A DNA stretch of 18,290 nucleotides from Paramuribaculum sp. (lineage in GTDB: Bacteria; Bacteroidota; Bacteroidia; Bacteroidales; Muribaculaceae): positions 3,236-21,525 of the forward strand of contig VSPV01000031.1 in assembly GCA_009775605.1 (NCBI GenBank), read 5' to 3'. The notes beneath the pieces were generated by a model that saw only the letters and a list, made by a program, of their open reading frames with translations, was not told the origin of the DNA and did no database searches. The number at the start of each line of letters is the position of its first letter. The stretch's first letter is position 1. Positions 6,739-13,534 of this stretch are shown piece by piece. The position numbers were made by a program, and so were the translations under genes.

Positions 6739-8355
6739 TCAGAGGGCATAGAGCCTTTCGCGGGCGGCAGCCACTTTGGGATCTACGATATAGTCGTCGT
6801 ATTCACACATTTTGTCGATGATGCCACCGGGTGTGAGCTCGATGATGCGGTTGCAGACGGTCTGTATGAATTCGTGGTCGTGGCTAGCCAGGAGAATGTT
6901 GCCTTTGAAGAGTCTCAGGGTATTGTTGAATGCCTGGATTGACTCAAGGTCGAGATGGTTGGTAGGGGAGTCGAGAATAAGAGTGTTGGCATCGCGGAGC
7001 ATCATGCGGGCTATCATGCAGCGCATTTTCTCACCGCCGGAGAGCACCGAGGCTTTCTTCAGGACTTCTTCGCCGGAGAAAAGCATCTTGCCGAGGAAGC
7101 CTTTGAGGTATATCTCGCTGGAGTCGTCGCTGAACTGGCAGAGCCAGTCAACAAGGTTGAGATCGGTATTGAAGAATGCGGCATTGTCGAGAGGGAGATA
7201 TGCCGGGGTGATGGTCTGCCCCCAGTCGTAGGAGCCGGCATCCGGTTTGCGGTTGCCGGATATTATCTCGAAGAAGGCGGTCATTGCGCGTGGGTCGCGG
7301 CTGAGGAATGCGATTTTGTCGCCTTTCTCCACCTGGAAATTCACGTCGGAGAAGAGAGTCTTGCCCTCAACGGATGCGCTTAGGCCATGGACTTCGAGAA
7401 TCTTGTTGCCCGGCTCGCGCGAGGGGGTGAAGATGATTCCCGGATAGCGGCGCTGGGAGGGCTGAATTTCCTCGATGTTGAGTTTCTCGAGCATTTTCTT
7501 GCGCGAGGTTGTCTGTTTTGATTTGGCAACGTTGGCGCTGAAGCGCTGGATGAATTCCAGAAGTTCCTTGCGTTTTTCCTCGGCTTTCTTGTTCTGCTGC
7601 TGTTGCTGGCGCAGGGCGAGCTGTGAGGATTCATACCAAAAGCTGTAGTTACCGGCAAAGAGTGTTACCTTATTATAGTCGATATCGAGAGTGTGGGTTG
7701 ACACTGCGTCAAGGAAGTGGCGGTCGTGGCTCACGACGAGAACCGTGGTCTCGCACTCCGACAGGTAATTTTCAAGCCAGGAAACGGTGTCGAGGTCAAG
7801 GTCGTTGGTTGGCTCGTCGAGAAGGAGATTGTCGGGATTGCCGAAGAGGGCTTTGGCAAGAAGCACACGTACCTTATCTTTCGCGGGCATATCTTTCATT
7901 AGCATGCCATGCTTGTCTTCCTTGATGCCGAGGCCTGAAAGGAGGGAGGCTGCATCGGCCTCCGCATTCCAGCCTTCGAGTTCGGCAAATTTCTCTTCGA
8001 GTTCCGAGGCGCGGATGCCGTCGGCGTCGGAGAAATCGGGCTTTGCATACAGAGCGTCTTTTTCCTGCATGATGTCCCACAGAACGGTATGGCCGCGCAG
8101 CACTGTCTCGAGCACGGTGCAGTCGTCGAATTTGAAGTGGTCCTGTTCGAGCACGCTCATGCGCTCGCCGGGGCCTTGGGTGACGGAGCCGTGAGTGGGG
8201 GTGAGCTGTCCGGAAAGAATGCGCATCAGGGTGGATTTGCCCGCGCCGTTAGCGCCGATTATTCCATAGCAGTTGCCGGGAGTGAATTTCATATTCACAT
8301 CCTGGAAAAGAACGCGTTTGCCGAATTGTATGCCAAGATTATTTACTGATAACAT
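6739..8355 (-). CDS. ABC-F family ATPase, YbiT-like, with degenerate second ATP site
   Basis: I start at 8355 (MLSVNNLGIQFG, 538 residues). This matches the usual ABC-F start and length (E. coli YbiT is about 530). ABC-F proteins are soluble, with two nucleotide-binding domains and no membrane part; they act on the ribosome. NBD1 has an intact Walker A (GANGAGKS, 34-41), Walker B with catalytic Glu (LLLDE, 177-181) and switch His 210, but its signature reads MPAKDKVR (156-163) in place of LSGGEKxR. The linker (about 240-310) is basic and Gln-rich. NBD2 keeps a perfect signature (LSGGEKMR, 438-445) and His 492, but its Walker A is replaced by SRDPRAMT (352-359) and the catalytic Glu by Ser463 (LDSPTNHLD). 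One complete composite site should therefore remain. It could equally be called Uup/EttA-like, but the NBD1 pattern is closest to YbiT. Confidence 0.9.
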   Translation of the reverse strand: MLSVNNLGIQFGKRVLFQDVNMKFTPGNCYGIIGANGAGKSTLMRILSGQLTPTHGSVTQGPGERMSVLEQDHFKFDDCTVLETVLRGHTVLWDIMQEKDALYAKPDFSDADGIRASELEEKFAELEGWNAEADAASLLSGLGIKEDKHGMLMKDMPAKDKVRVLLAKALFGNPDNLLLDEPTNDLDLDTVSWLENYLSECETTVLVVSHDRHFLDAVSTHTLDIDYNKVTLFAGNYSFWYESSQLALRQQQQQNKKAEEKRKELLEFIQRFSANVAKSKQTTSRKKMLEKLNIEEIQPSQRRYPGIIFTPSREPGNKILEVHGLSASVEGKTLFSDVNFQVEKGDKIAFLSRDPRAMTAFFEIISGNRKPDAGSYDWGQTITPAYLPLDNAAFFNTDLNLVDWLCQFSDDSSEIYLKGFLGKMLFSGEEVLKKASVLSGGEKMRCMIARMMLRDANTLILDSPTNHLDLESIQAFNNTLRLFKGNILLASHDHEFIQTVCNRIIELTPGGIIDKMCEYDDYIVDPKVAAARERLYAL

Positions 8356-8410
8356 TCTGATATACTGTTGATTGAGGTTGTAGAGAAGGGCTTGTGCCAA
8401 AATCAGGGTG

Positions 8411-8444
8411 CAAAGGTAGTGAAAAAATGCGGGATAAGCCCAAA
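8411..8444 (-). promoter_or_regulatory. Promoter of the ABC-F gene
   Basis: On the minus strand TACCTTTG (8418-8411) is a perfect -7 box; a TTTG at 8444-8441 lies 22 bp upstream. The transcript would start near 8405, leaving a leader of about 50 nt before the ATG at 8355. Confidence 0.6.
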
Positions 8445-8509
8445 AAAGTGGCTTCTGGATTGAAGAAAAATGGGTTTGCCGATGAGTTTTGGAAAAAATG
8501 TGTGAAAAG

Positions 8510-8541
8510 TTTGGATAAAATAAAAATAAGGCTTAACTTTG
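8510..8541 (+). promoter_or_regulatory. Promoter of the tRNA gene
   Basis: TTTG (8510-8513), 20 bp, TAACTTTG (8534-8541): a textbook Bacteroidota promoter ending 17 bp before the mature tRNA 5' end. The -7 box with its next two bases (TAACTTTGCA) is identical to that of the LysM operon promoter. Confidence 0.75.
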
Positions 8542-8558
8542 CACCGCAAATCAGAAAT

Positions 8559-8632
8559 GGCGGGATAGCTCAGTTGGTTAGAGCGTCGGATTCATAACCC
8601 GGAGGTCCCGAGTTCAATTCTCGGTCCCGCTA
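8559..8632 (+). tRNA. tRNA-Met (anticodon CAT); tRNA-Ile with lysidine not excluded
   Basis: The 74-nt cloverleaf folds fully: acceptor GGCGGGA (8559-8565) pairs with TCCCGCT (8625-8631), with a G:U at the first pair; D stem GCTC/GAGC; anticodon loop TTCATAA with CAT at 8593-8595; variable loop AGGTC; T stem CCGAG/CTCGG around TTCAATT; discriminator A8632. CCA is not encoded. The G1 pairing and the acceptor sequence rule out an initiator tRNA. The anticodon CAT fits elongator methionine or an isoleucine tRNA modified to read ATA; the D loop AGTTGGTTA resembles elongator Met. An oddity is that the last anticodon-stem pair (A8590 with C8598) is a mismatch. It has its own promoter and terminator. 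Confidence 0.93.
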
Positions 8633-8633
8633 C

Positions 8634-8662
8634 AAAGCAGTCCATTTCGGGCTGCTTTTTTT
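8634..8662 (+). terminator. Rho-independent terminator of the tRNA gene
   Basis: A 10-bp stem, AAAGCAGTCC (8634-8643) with GGGCTGCTTT (8649-8658, one G:T pair), has a 5-nt loop ATTTC and runs into seven T residues (8656-8662). It begins 2 nt after the tRNA 3' end. Confidence 0.85.
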
Positions 8663-8757
8663 GTTGCCTAACAGGAGAGGGTATCGGCCGTCGGTATCCT
8701 CATTGACGAAGGAGGTTGTTGCGATAAGGATAACGACACTCTGTGGGGACTTCGTCT

Positions 8758-9240
8758 TTATTGTTTGGATTTTCCTACCGGCGGTTCCGTTAGGGTGATT
8801 TTTATGACTGTTGTGCGGTCGAGACTCCGGTTGATGGCTTCCTCGAAATGATTCATATGTTTTGGCAGAAAGCGCTGACAGAGCAGTCGCAGAGCCTCGG
8901 TCTTTTCTGCAGTGTCGGTAACTGTTTCCGCCCGACCGATGGCTACAGCAGAGTGATAGTGCTCGGTGAAGTTGAGCTTCTCTTCCTCAAACTTGGGCGT
9001 GCATTTGCTTACGGCCGACAGGCTCACCAAGGGATTTGCCTTGAGGCAGTCGATTTTTTCGCCTTCTGAAGCACAATGAAAATAAAATGTCTGCCCGTCA
9101 CGGCGCACGAGCGAAAGCGGCAGCCCATATGGTGTTCCGTCGGGGCGCGTCATACTCACGGTAACAAACGGCGCTTTATCGAAAACTTCAAGAGCCCACT
9201 CAGCACTTTTCTGCCTTGAGGCCTTTCTCATTGGTCGCAT
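8758..9240 (-). CDS. Nim-like / pyridoxamine 5'-phosphate oxidase-family flavoprotein
   Basis: A 160-residue split-barrel flavin-binding protein. Family features are a basic start (MRPMRKASRQ), a strand carrying G-x-P-Y-x-(L/V)-P-(L/V)-S (GTPYGLPLSLV, about 35-45), the YFHCASEGEKIDCLKANPLVSLS segment (about 53-75) with the F-H-x-A-x-x-G-x-K-I motif of Nim-type proteins, and YHSAVAIGRAE in the last part. Nim proteins can reduce 5-nitroimidazole drugs, but most homologues are simply uncharacterised flavin or heme reductases, so resistance should not be assumed. The ATG at 9240 lies inside a 12-bp repeat; the next ATG, at 9231 (MRKAS), is an alternative start. It begins 11 bp after the fic stop codon and is probably read from the same transcript. 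No convincing terminator follows. Confidence 0.8.
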   Translation of the reverse strand: MRPMRKASRQKSAEWALEVFDKAPFVTVSMTRPDGTPYGLPLSLVRRDGQTFYFHCASEGEKIDCLKANPLVSLSAVSKCTPKFEEEKLNFTEHYHSAVAIGRAETVTDTAEKTEALRLLCQRFLPKHMNHFEEAINRSLDRTTVIKITLTEPPVGKSKQ

Positions 9241-9242
9241 AA
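9231..9242 (+). repeat. 12-bp direct repeat, left copy (flanks fic)
   Basis: TTGGTCGCATAA occurs here and again at 10148-10159 in the same orientation, one copy on each side of fic. This copy contains the first possible start codon of the Nim-like gene. Confidence 0.7.
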
Positions 9243-9251
9243 GGATGATGT

Positions 9252-10124
9252 TTATTCTTCTTCGTAATAATATGAGTAGTCGATGCCTTTCATGAACGTC
9301 TCGCGGTCGTTGATTTTATCAGTCAGCGCACCGCTTAACAAGGCTTTGATGTGCGTTGAATCAACCACGCTCTCACGCATCGCGGTAAGATATTCATTCT
9401 TGTCGATCTTGCTCCAGTCGACACAGCGTTTCAATGAGCGACGGAGCATCAGATCGAGCCAAATGCGTGTGCTCCGGCCATTTCCTTCCATAAACGGATG
9501 CACCACATTCATCTCAACATATTTATCTGCGATTTCGTCAAGTGTGGTTTCCGGCATATGTTCAATGGTCGGAATGATGGTCGGGAAGTGTAGACAGTTG
9601 GCAAACGTGAATCCACCCTTAGAGATATTCTTATTCCTTATCTGTCCGGCAAATTCATATAAGCCTCCGAACAAATAAGCGTGAATCTGTTGCAGACATT
9701 TCATGCTGCCCGGTTCAAGAGAACTGAGCAATCCACTCTCAAACAGAGTGTATGCCTTTTTACGGCTTTGACCGTCAATGGTGTTGTCGCTGTAAGTAAA
9801 CCAGTCAAGAAACTTAGTAGCCTTGTTGTTGGGATAATGTTTTGCAAGAAGACCCACACCCTCGCTATTCAGCACATCGGCTATACGCTGTTTACCGTCA
9901 GGAGCCTCAAATTTGAACCCGTGAGTAATGCTCACGAGTTGAACGCCCTCCTGCTTCAATTTACGCTTGAGCCAACGCCAGTAGTTACCGGCCTTGGTAT
10001 AATCCGGCTCATCATTGATAGCGCGCACCACATCCGTAGCCGAAAACCACCAGCAGTTATTCTCGTCATCCCAGACCGCACGCACCTCGCGATCATTGAA
10101 AAAGCGAATAGATTTCTTGCTCAT
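9252..10124 (-). CDS. Fic-domain protein with N-terminal BRO-N-like domain
   Basis: A 290-residue protein in two parts. Residues about 5-110 resemble BRO-N domains (IRFFNDREVRAVWDDENNCW; WFSATDVVRAINDEPDYTKA; LDWFTYS), which are usually linked to DNA binding in phage and mobile-element proteins. Residues about 120-275 form a Fic domain with the full catalytic motif HPFMEGNGRSTR (H209, E213, N215, R217, R220) and a preceding flap (GQIRNKNISKGGFTFAN). Fic enzymes transfer AMP or another nucleotide part from NTPs onto target hydroxyls; the intact motif predicts activity. I see no (S/T)xxxE(G/N) self-inhibition motif in the protein and no small antitoxin gene beside it, so its control is unclear. 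It lies 53 bp downstream of hsdR on the same strand, and a perfect palindrome covers its leader. Confidence 0.9.
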   Translation of the reverse strand: MSKKSIRFFNDREVRAVWDDENNCWWFSATDVVRAINDEPDYTKAGNYWRWLKRKLKQEGVQLVSITHGFKFEAPDGKQRIADVLNSEGVGLLAKHYPNNKATKFLDWFTYSDNTIDGQSRKKAYTLFESGLLSSLEPGSMKCLQQIHAYLFGGLYEFAGQIRNKNISKGGFTFANCLHFPTIIPTIEHMPETTLDEIADKYVEMNVVHPFMEGNGRSTRIWLDLMLRRSLKRCVDWSKIDKNEYLTAMRESVVDSTHIKALLSGALTDKINDRETFMKGIDYSYYYEEE

Positions 10125-10130
10125 TTTTAA

Positions 10131-10145
10131 ATGTAATAATTACAT
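10131..10145. promoter_or_regulatory. Perfect palindrome in the fic leader, candidate operator
   Basis: ATGTAATAATTACAT is a perfect inverted repeat (7-bp arms, 1-bp centre) whose edge lies 6 bp before the fic start codon. A DNA-binding site or an RNA hairpin blocking translation are both possible. The role is inferred from position only. Confidence 0.4.
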
Positions 10146-10147
10146 GG

Positions 10148-10159
10148 TTGGTCGCATAA
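10148..10159 (+). repeat. 12-bp direct repeat, right copy (flanks fic)
   Basis: TTGGTCGCATAA, identical to 9231-9242. It lies between the hsdR stop codon and the palindrome upstream of fic. The distance between copies (917 bp start to start) is the fic gene plus its leader. Confidence 0.7.
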
Positions 10160-10177
10160 CGGTTGTGGGTGCATGGG

Positions 10178-13100
10178 TCACGCGGCGGTAATTGCGTCGT
10201 GAAGCATTGCCACGAATTGGGCGACCTGGGCCGCTTTATTCGGGAAATATTTAAGAAGAGATTCACGGAAGAGGCGGTTATCGCGGAACACGCTCTTTTC
10301 CATGTCACCGTTCTGGCAGACGTAATTGAGAATATTGTTGATGAACTCCTCCTGCTCGGCAGTGAGCGAGTTGGCGGAAATATAATCGGAGAACAGGCTT
10401 ATTGCTTTCCGACGGTCAAGTCCCACCATCTTGCGGATAAATGCCGCCACGGGAATGTCGGTGGTCATTTGCTCACGGCGCAGATAACGTTCATAGTCCT
10501 CTTTAGTGCCGAGTTCGTGCCAAAGTATGCGTTCCAGTTCGTCAATGTCCTCAGAAGAAAGGAGTTCGAGATTTTTAATTTTCTGTAAAACCGGATGATT
10601 GCTTTGCTGGTTCAGGAAGTCGATGATTTTCTCGCGGTAGCTCACGTCGGTGTTGATTTTTCCTGATACGCCTCCGTCGGTAATTTCATCCTCGATAGTT
10701 ACCGTGAATGTTTTGCTGCTGTCGCCTACAAGATATTTGAGCAAATCGCGGACCTGTCTGCGCATATTCTCTATTGAGGCAAGAGTCTTATTTTCCCAGA
10801 ATGCCGAGGCTACAATCTCATTGAGCAGCGGCATTTTTGCCTGTATATCGGGGATGGTGGCGCGCTTGCGGAGTGCTTCGGCAATTAAAATAATCTGTTC
10901 TTCGTGGCGATAGCTGTCGAAGTTTTCATTCACCAGTCCGAGCTGGACATAGAGGGAAAGCAGGTCGAACTTTTTGGCAAGTTCGTTTTCAAGAGATTTC
11001 GGCAGAAGGGGCGCTATTTCATTCTTCAAGGTGAGTACGTCTATCTCAGAGATGTATTGCCATGAAGCGGTGTCGCGGAATTTGCTCACTGCAGGCCAGT
11101 GGTTGCGGACTGAGATGTGGGCGTCATCAAGTTTAACGACCTCCGAATGAAGAATATCCTTCAGGTCATCGTGAAGGCTCTTTGCAAAATCATCGGCCTG
11201 AAACTGTGGGGCTTGGAGCGCGCAGGCCATGTCGGCGCGAACGCCAAACAGCCGCTCCGTGAGCGAGAGTGCTCTGATAGACTTTCCTTCTTTTGGATTC
11301 TCGCCGAAATATTTGAAGTTGCCTCCCCAGTCAAAAATATAAAATATCTTTTTGTCTTCTCCTGTGCCGAATATGTCGGAGCTCAGACGGGTGCCGCGTC
11401 CGATCATCTGCATGAACTTTATACGCGAACGGACACGTTTGAAGAAAACAAGGTTAAGAATGTCAGGGACATCTATGCCGGTATCGAGCATATCGACTGA
11501 TACCGCAATCTGCGGCATTTTGTCGCGCAGGCAGAAACGGTCGATAATGTCTTGCGAATAATTGATGGAGTAGTCAATCTGCTCGCAGAATCCGTTGCCG
11601 TATTCAGGATAAAGAATGTTGAAGCGTTCAACAATGAGTCGGGCCGTTCTGGAATTCATGGCGAAGATTATTGTCTTGCCTATCAGTTCGCCGGACTGCA
11701 CTTTCAGTCCGTTTTCCATCAGGCCCTGAAGCATTTTGTCAATGGTATCGGTATTATAGATATACTGGTATATCTCCTGTTCGCCGATATCGCGGGGTTC
11801 CCAGTCATCTGCGGGGTCTTTACTTGCCTGCTCGTATTCCCAGACCTGTTCAAGCTGTTGCTTTTCATAGTCGGAGAGGTCATTATATCTGATTCCTTCG
11901 TTCACCACTTTTGAACCCCGGATAAATCCCTTGTAATCCACAAGGTAGCCATCTTCTATGGCAGTCTTGTATTCATAATAATCCGTCGGTTCACCCCCTT
12001 CAAGATGCAGAAGCTCGTAGGTGGACTTATCAACCTGTTCGCGCGGTGTGGCGGTCAGTCCCACGAGCAGAGAGTCAAAGTAACGGAATATGTCGCCGAA
12101 TTTTCCGAACACAGAGCGATGGGCCTCATCAATGATTATAAGGTCAAAACGACCGACGCTGTAAGGTTTATGGTCGGTGTTGATATAGTTGATCATAGTC
12201 TGATATGTGGAGAAGGTAATTCGGGCGTTGGGATCAATGTCAGCGTTCTTGTCGCTCAATACCGTTACCGAGGTATTGGGGAGGAGCTTGGAGAAACTGC
12301 GGGCAGCCTGATTTACCAGTGAGGTGCGGTCGGCAATAAAGAGGGTGTTTTTTATCCAGTTGTTGCGCTGTAAAACATCAACAAGAGAGATGGCAGTTCT
12401 TGTTTTGCCGGTACCGGTAGCCATAACGAGCAAGCCGCGACGATGCCTGGCATTGAACCATTCACACATCGCCTTGATGGCGCGCTTCTGATAGTAGCGG
12501 TCTGTGATTTCATCCTTAACCGAGAAATCCAAAATATTCCCCCATGATGCGCGGCGTGACATAATCACCTCCAAATCCTTTATACTGTGGAATGCATAGA
12601 GGCGACGAGCCGGATAGCCAAGTCCGTCGATGCAATAGATTTCGTAACCGTTGGTATAGTAGATTACGGGACGAACACCGTAGCGGTTTTCGAGGCTTTC
12701 GGCGTAAAGTTCCGCCTGATGCTTTCCTATATTGGGGTCTTTGCTTGTGCGTTTCGCTTCAATTACTGCGAGAGGTTTACCGTCAGTACCGAACAGCACA
12801 TAGTCGGCATAGCCTTTACCAGCGTTGTTGGGCATCCCTGCAACTTCGATTTCAACGCAGGCTTTACCAGGTTGGATGTCACCTTCATTCTCGAGAACGT
12901 CCCAGCCGGCCTCACTGAGCATGAGGTCGATATAGCGGCGGCGTGTTTCTGCTTCTGAGATGTCGCCCCAGTAAAGCTCGGGCTTGACAGAGGGGGCTTC
13001 GGCTATGGCTTCGGGAGTGACAATGCTCTCGATATGGCCAATAGGGCTAATATGGCCAATAGGGCTAATATGGCCAATAGGGGATTGGATTATAGTCGGT

Positions 13101-13522
13101 TCTTTGGGAAGAAGCGACTTGTCAAACGGGGGGATGCTCTCGAATACTCGCAGCTTGAGAAGCACACCGCTAATGAGGTTATAGAGGTTGAGTGTGGTAA
13201 AGAATGCATCGCTGCGCGTCACCTTGCCATCGTGGGCGGCCAGATTACCGACTTTTCTGATCCAATGGACTGCTTTCATCAATTCAGGATCGGCTATAAA
13301 ATCGGCGAATACATCAGCAGTTGTGAGCTGAAGGAGCGATGTTCGTTCGCCGGGCTCGACGCCTTTCATTTTATATATGGCCTTGACAATCCATTCAAGA
13401 GCCTTGCGTGCATTTATGGCGGCGGAATCGGGTTCGGTGTATTGCCTCTGTTCGCATAGGTCGCAAAGATGATGCAGCGGAGCGAGTTCGGGTATCTGTT
13501 TAAGGTAGTCGAAATTAAGCAT
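10178..13522 (-). CDS. hsdR: Type I restriction enzyme, restriction/translocation subunit
   Basis: A 1114-residue motor and nuclease subunit. Residues 1-125 are a DUF4145-like helical domain (ARKALEWIVKAIYK; IRKVGNLAAHDG). A linker with three SPIGHI repeats (147-164) follows. The nuclease domain has D240, E255 and K257 (AVIEAKR). The superfamily-2 helicase has Walker A MATGTGKT (367-374), DEAH (465-468), GLTATPR (488-494) and motif VI MQMIGRGTR (704-712). From about 770 the helical part resembles the EcoEI-type R-subunit C-terminus that docks on the methylase. All key motifs are intact, so it should cut DNA lacking HsdM methylation after translocation. It starts 12 bp after the hsdS stop codon, so transcription with hsdM and hsdS is likely. 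The DUF4145 fusion and EcoEI-like tail suggest the type IB-like group; that grouping is inference. Confidence 0.95.
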   Translation of the reverse strand: MLNFDYLKQIPELAPLHHLCDLCEQRQYTEPDSAAINARKALEWIVKAIYKMKGVEPGERTSLLQLTTADVFADFIADPELMKAVHWIRKVGNLAAHDGKVTRSDAFFTTLNLYNLISGVLLKLRVFESIPPFDKSLLPKEPTIIQSPIGHISPIGHISPIGHIESIVTPEAIAEAPSVKPELYWGDISEAETRRRYIDLMLSEAGWDVLENEGDIQPGKACVEIEVAGMPNNAGKGYADYVLFGTDGKPLAVIEAKRTSKDPNIGKHQAELYAESLENRYGVRPVIYYTNGYEIYCIDGLGYPARRLYAFHSIKDLEVIMSRRASWGNILDFSVKDEITDRYYQKRAIKAMCEWFNARHRRGLLVMATGTGKTRTAISLVDVLQRNNWIKNTLFIADRTSLVNQAARSFSKLLPNTSVTVLSDKNADIDPNARITFSTYQTMINYINTDHKPYSVGRFDLIIIDEAHRSVFGKFGDIFRYFDSLLVGLTATPREQVDKSTYELLHLEGGEPTDYYEYKTAIEDGYLVDYKGFIRGSKVVNEGIRYNDLSDYEKQQLEQVWEYEQASKDPADDWEPRDIGEQEIYQYIYNTDTIDKMLQGLMENGLKVQSGELIGKTIIFAMNSRTARLIVERFNILYPEYGNGFCEQIDYSINYSQDIIDRFCLRDKMPQIAVSVDMLDTGIDVPDILNLVFFKRVRSRIKFMQMIGRGTRLSSDIFGTGEDKKIFYIFDWGGNFKYFGENPKEGKSIRALSLTERLFGVRADMACALQAPQFQADDFAKSLHDDLKDILHSEVVKLDDAHISVRNHWPAVSKFRDTASWQYISEIDVLTLKNEIAPLLPKSLENELAKKFDLLSLYVQLGLVNENFDSYRHEEQIILIAEALRKRATIPDIQAKMPLLNEIVASAFWENKTLASIENMRRQVRDLLKYLVGDSSKTFTVTIEDEITDGGVSGKINTDVSYREKIIDFLNQQSNHPVLQKIKNLELLSSEDIDELERILWHELGTKEDYERYLRREQMTTDIPVAAFIRKMVGLDRRKAISLFSDYISANSLTAEQEEFINNILNYVCQNGDMEKSVFRDNRLFRESLLKYFPNKAAQVAQFVAMLHDAITAA
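13032..13085 (-). repeat. 18-bp (2 x 9-bp) tandem repeat inside hsdR
   Basis: Almost three copies of ATATGGCCAATAGGGCTA (plus strand, from 13032, 13050 and 13068; the third degrades at its end). Each copy is itself two related 9-mers. The period is a multiple of three, and on the minus strand it encodes SPIGHISPIGHISPIGHI at hsdR residues 147-164, between the N-terminal helical domain and the nuclease domain. Related 9-mers occur at 15143-15180. Confidence 0.9.
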
Positions 13523-13534
13523 AGCGGAGAGTTT

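Noticed and set aside
8394..8597. 67-codon open frame running into the tRNA
   Set aside because: It overlaps promoter elements on both strands and ends inside the tRNA gene; the product looks random.
8611..8632. tRNA 3' end as an attachment site for the accessory block
   Set aside because: I looked for a second copy of the tRNA 3' end near 16690-16880 and found none, and there is no integrase gene in the window.
8758..9240. Calling the Nim-like gene a nitroimidazole-resistance gene
   Set aside because: Family membership is reasonable, but most homologues are not shown to give resistance, and nothing here (such as a mobile-element promoter) points to it.
13032..13085. Tandem repeat as a CRISPR array
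   Set aside because: The copies are directly adjacent with no spacers and lie in frame inside hsdR.
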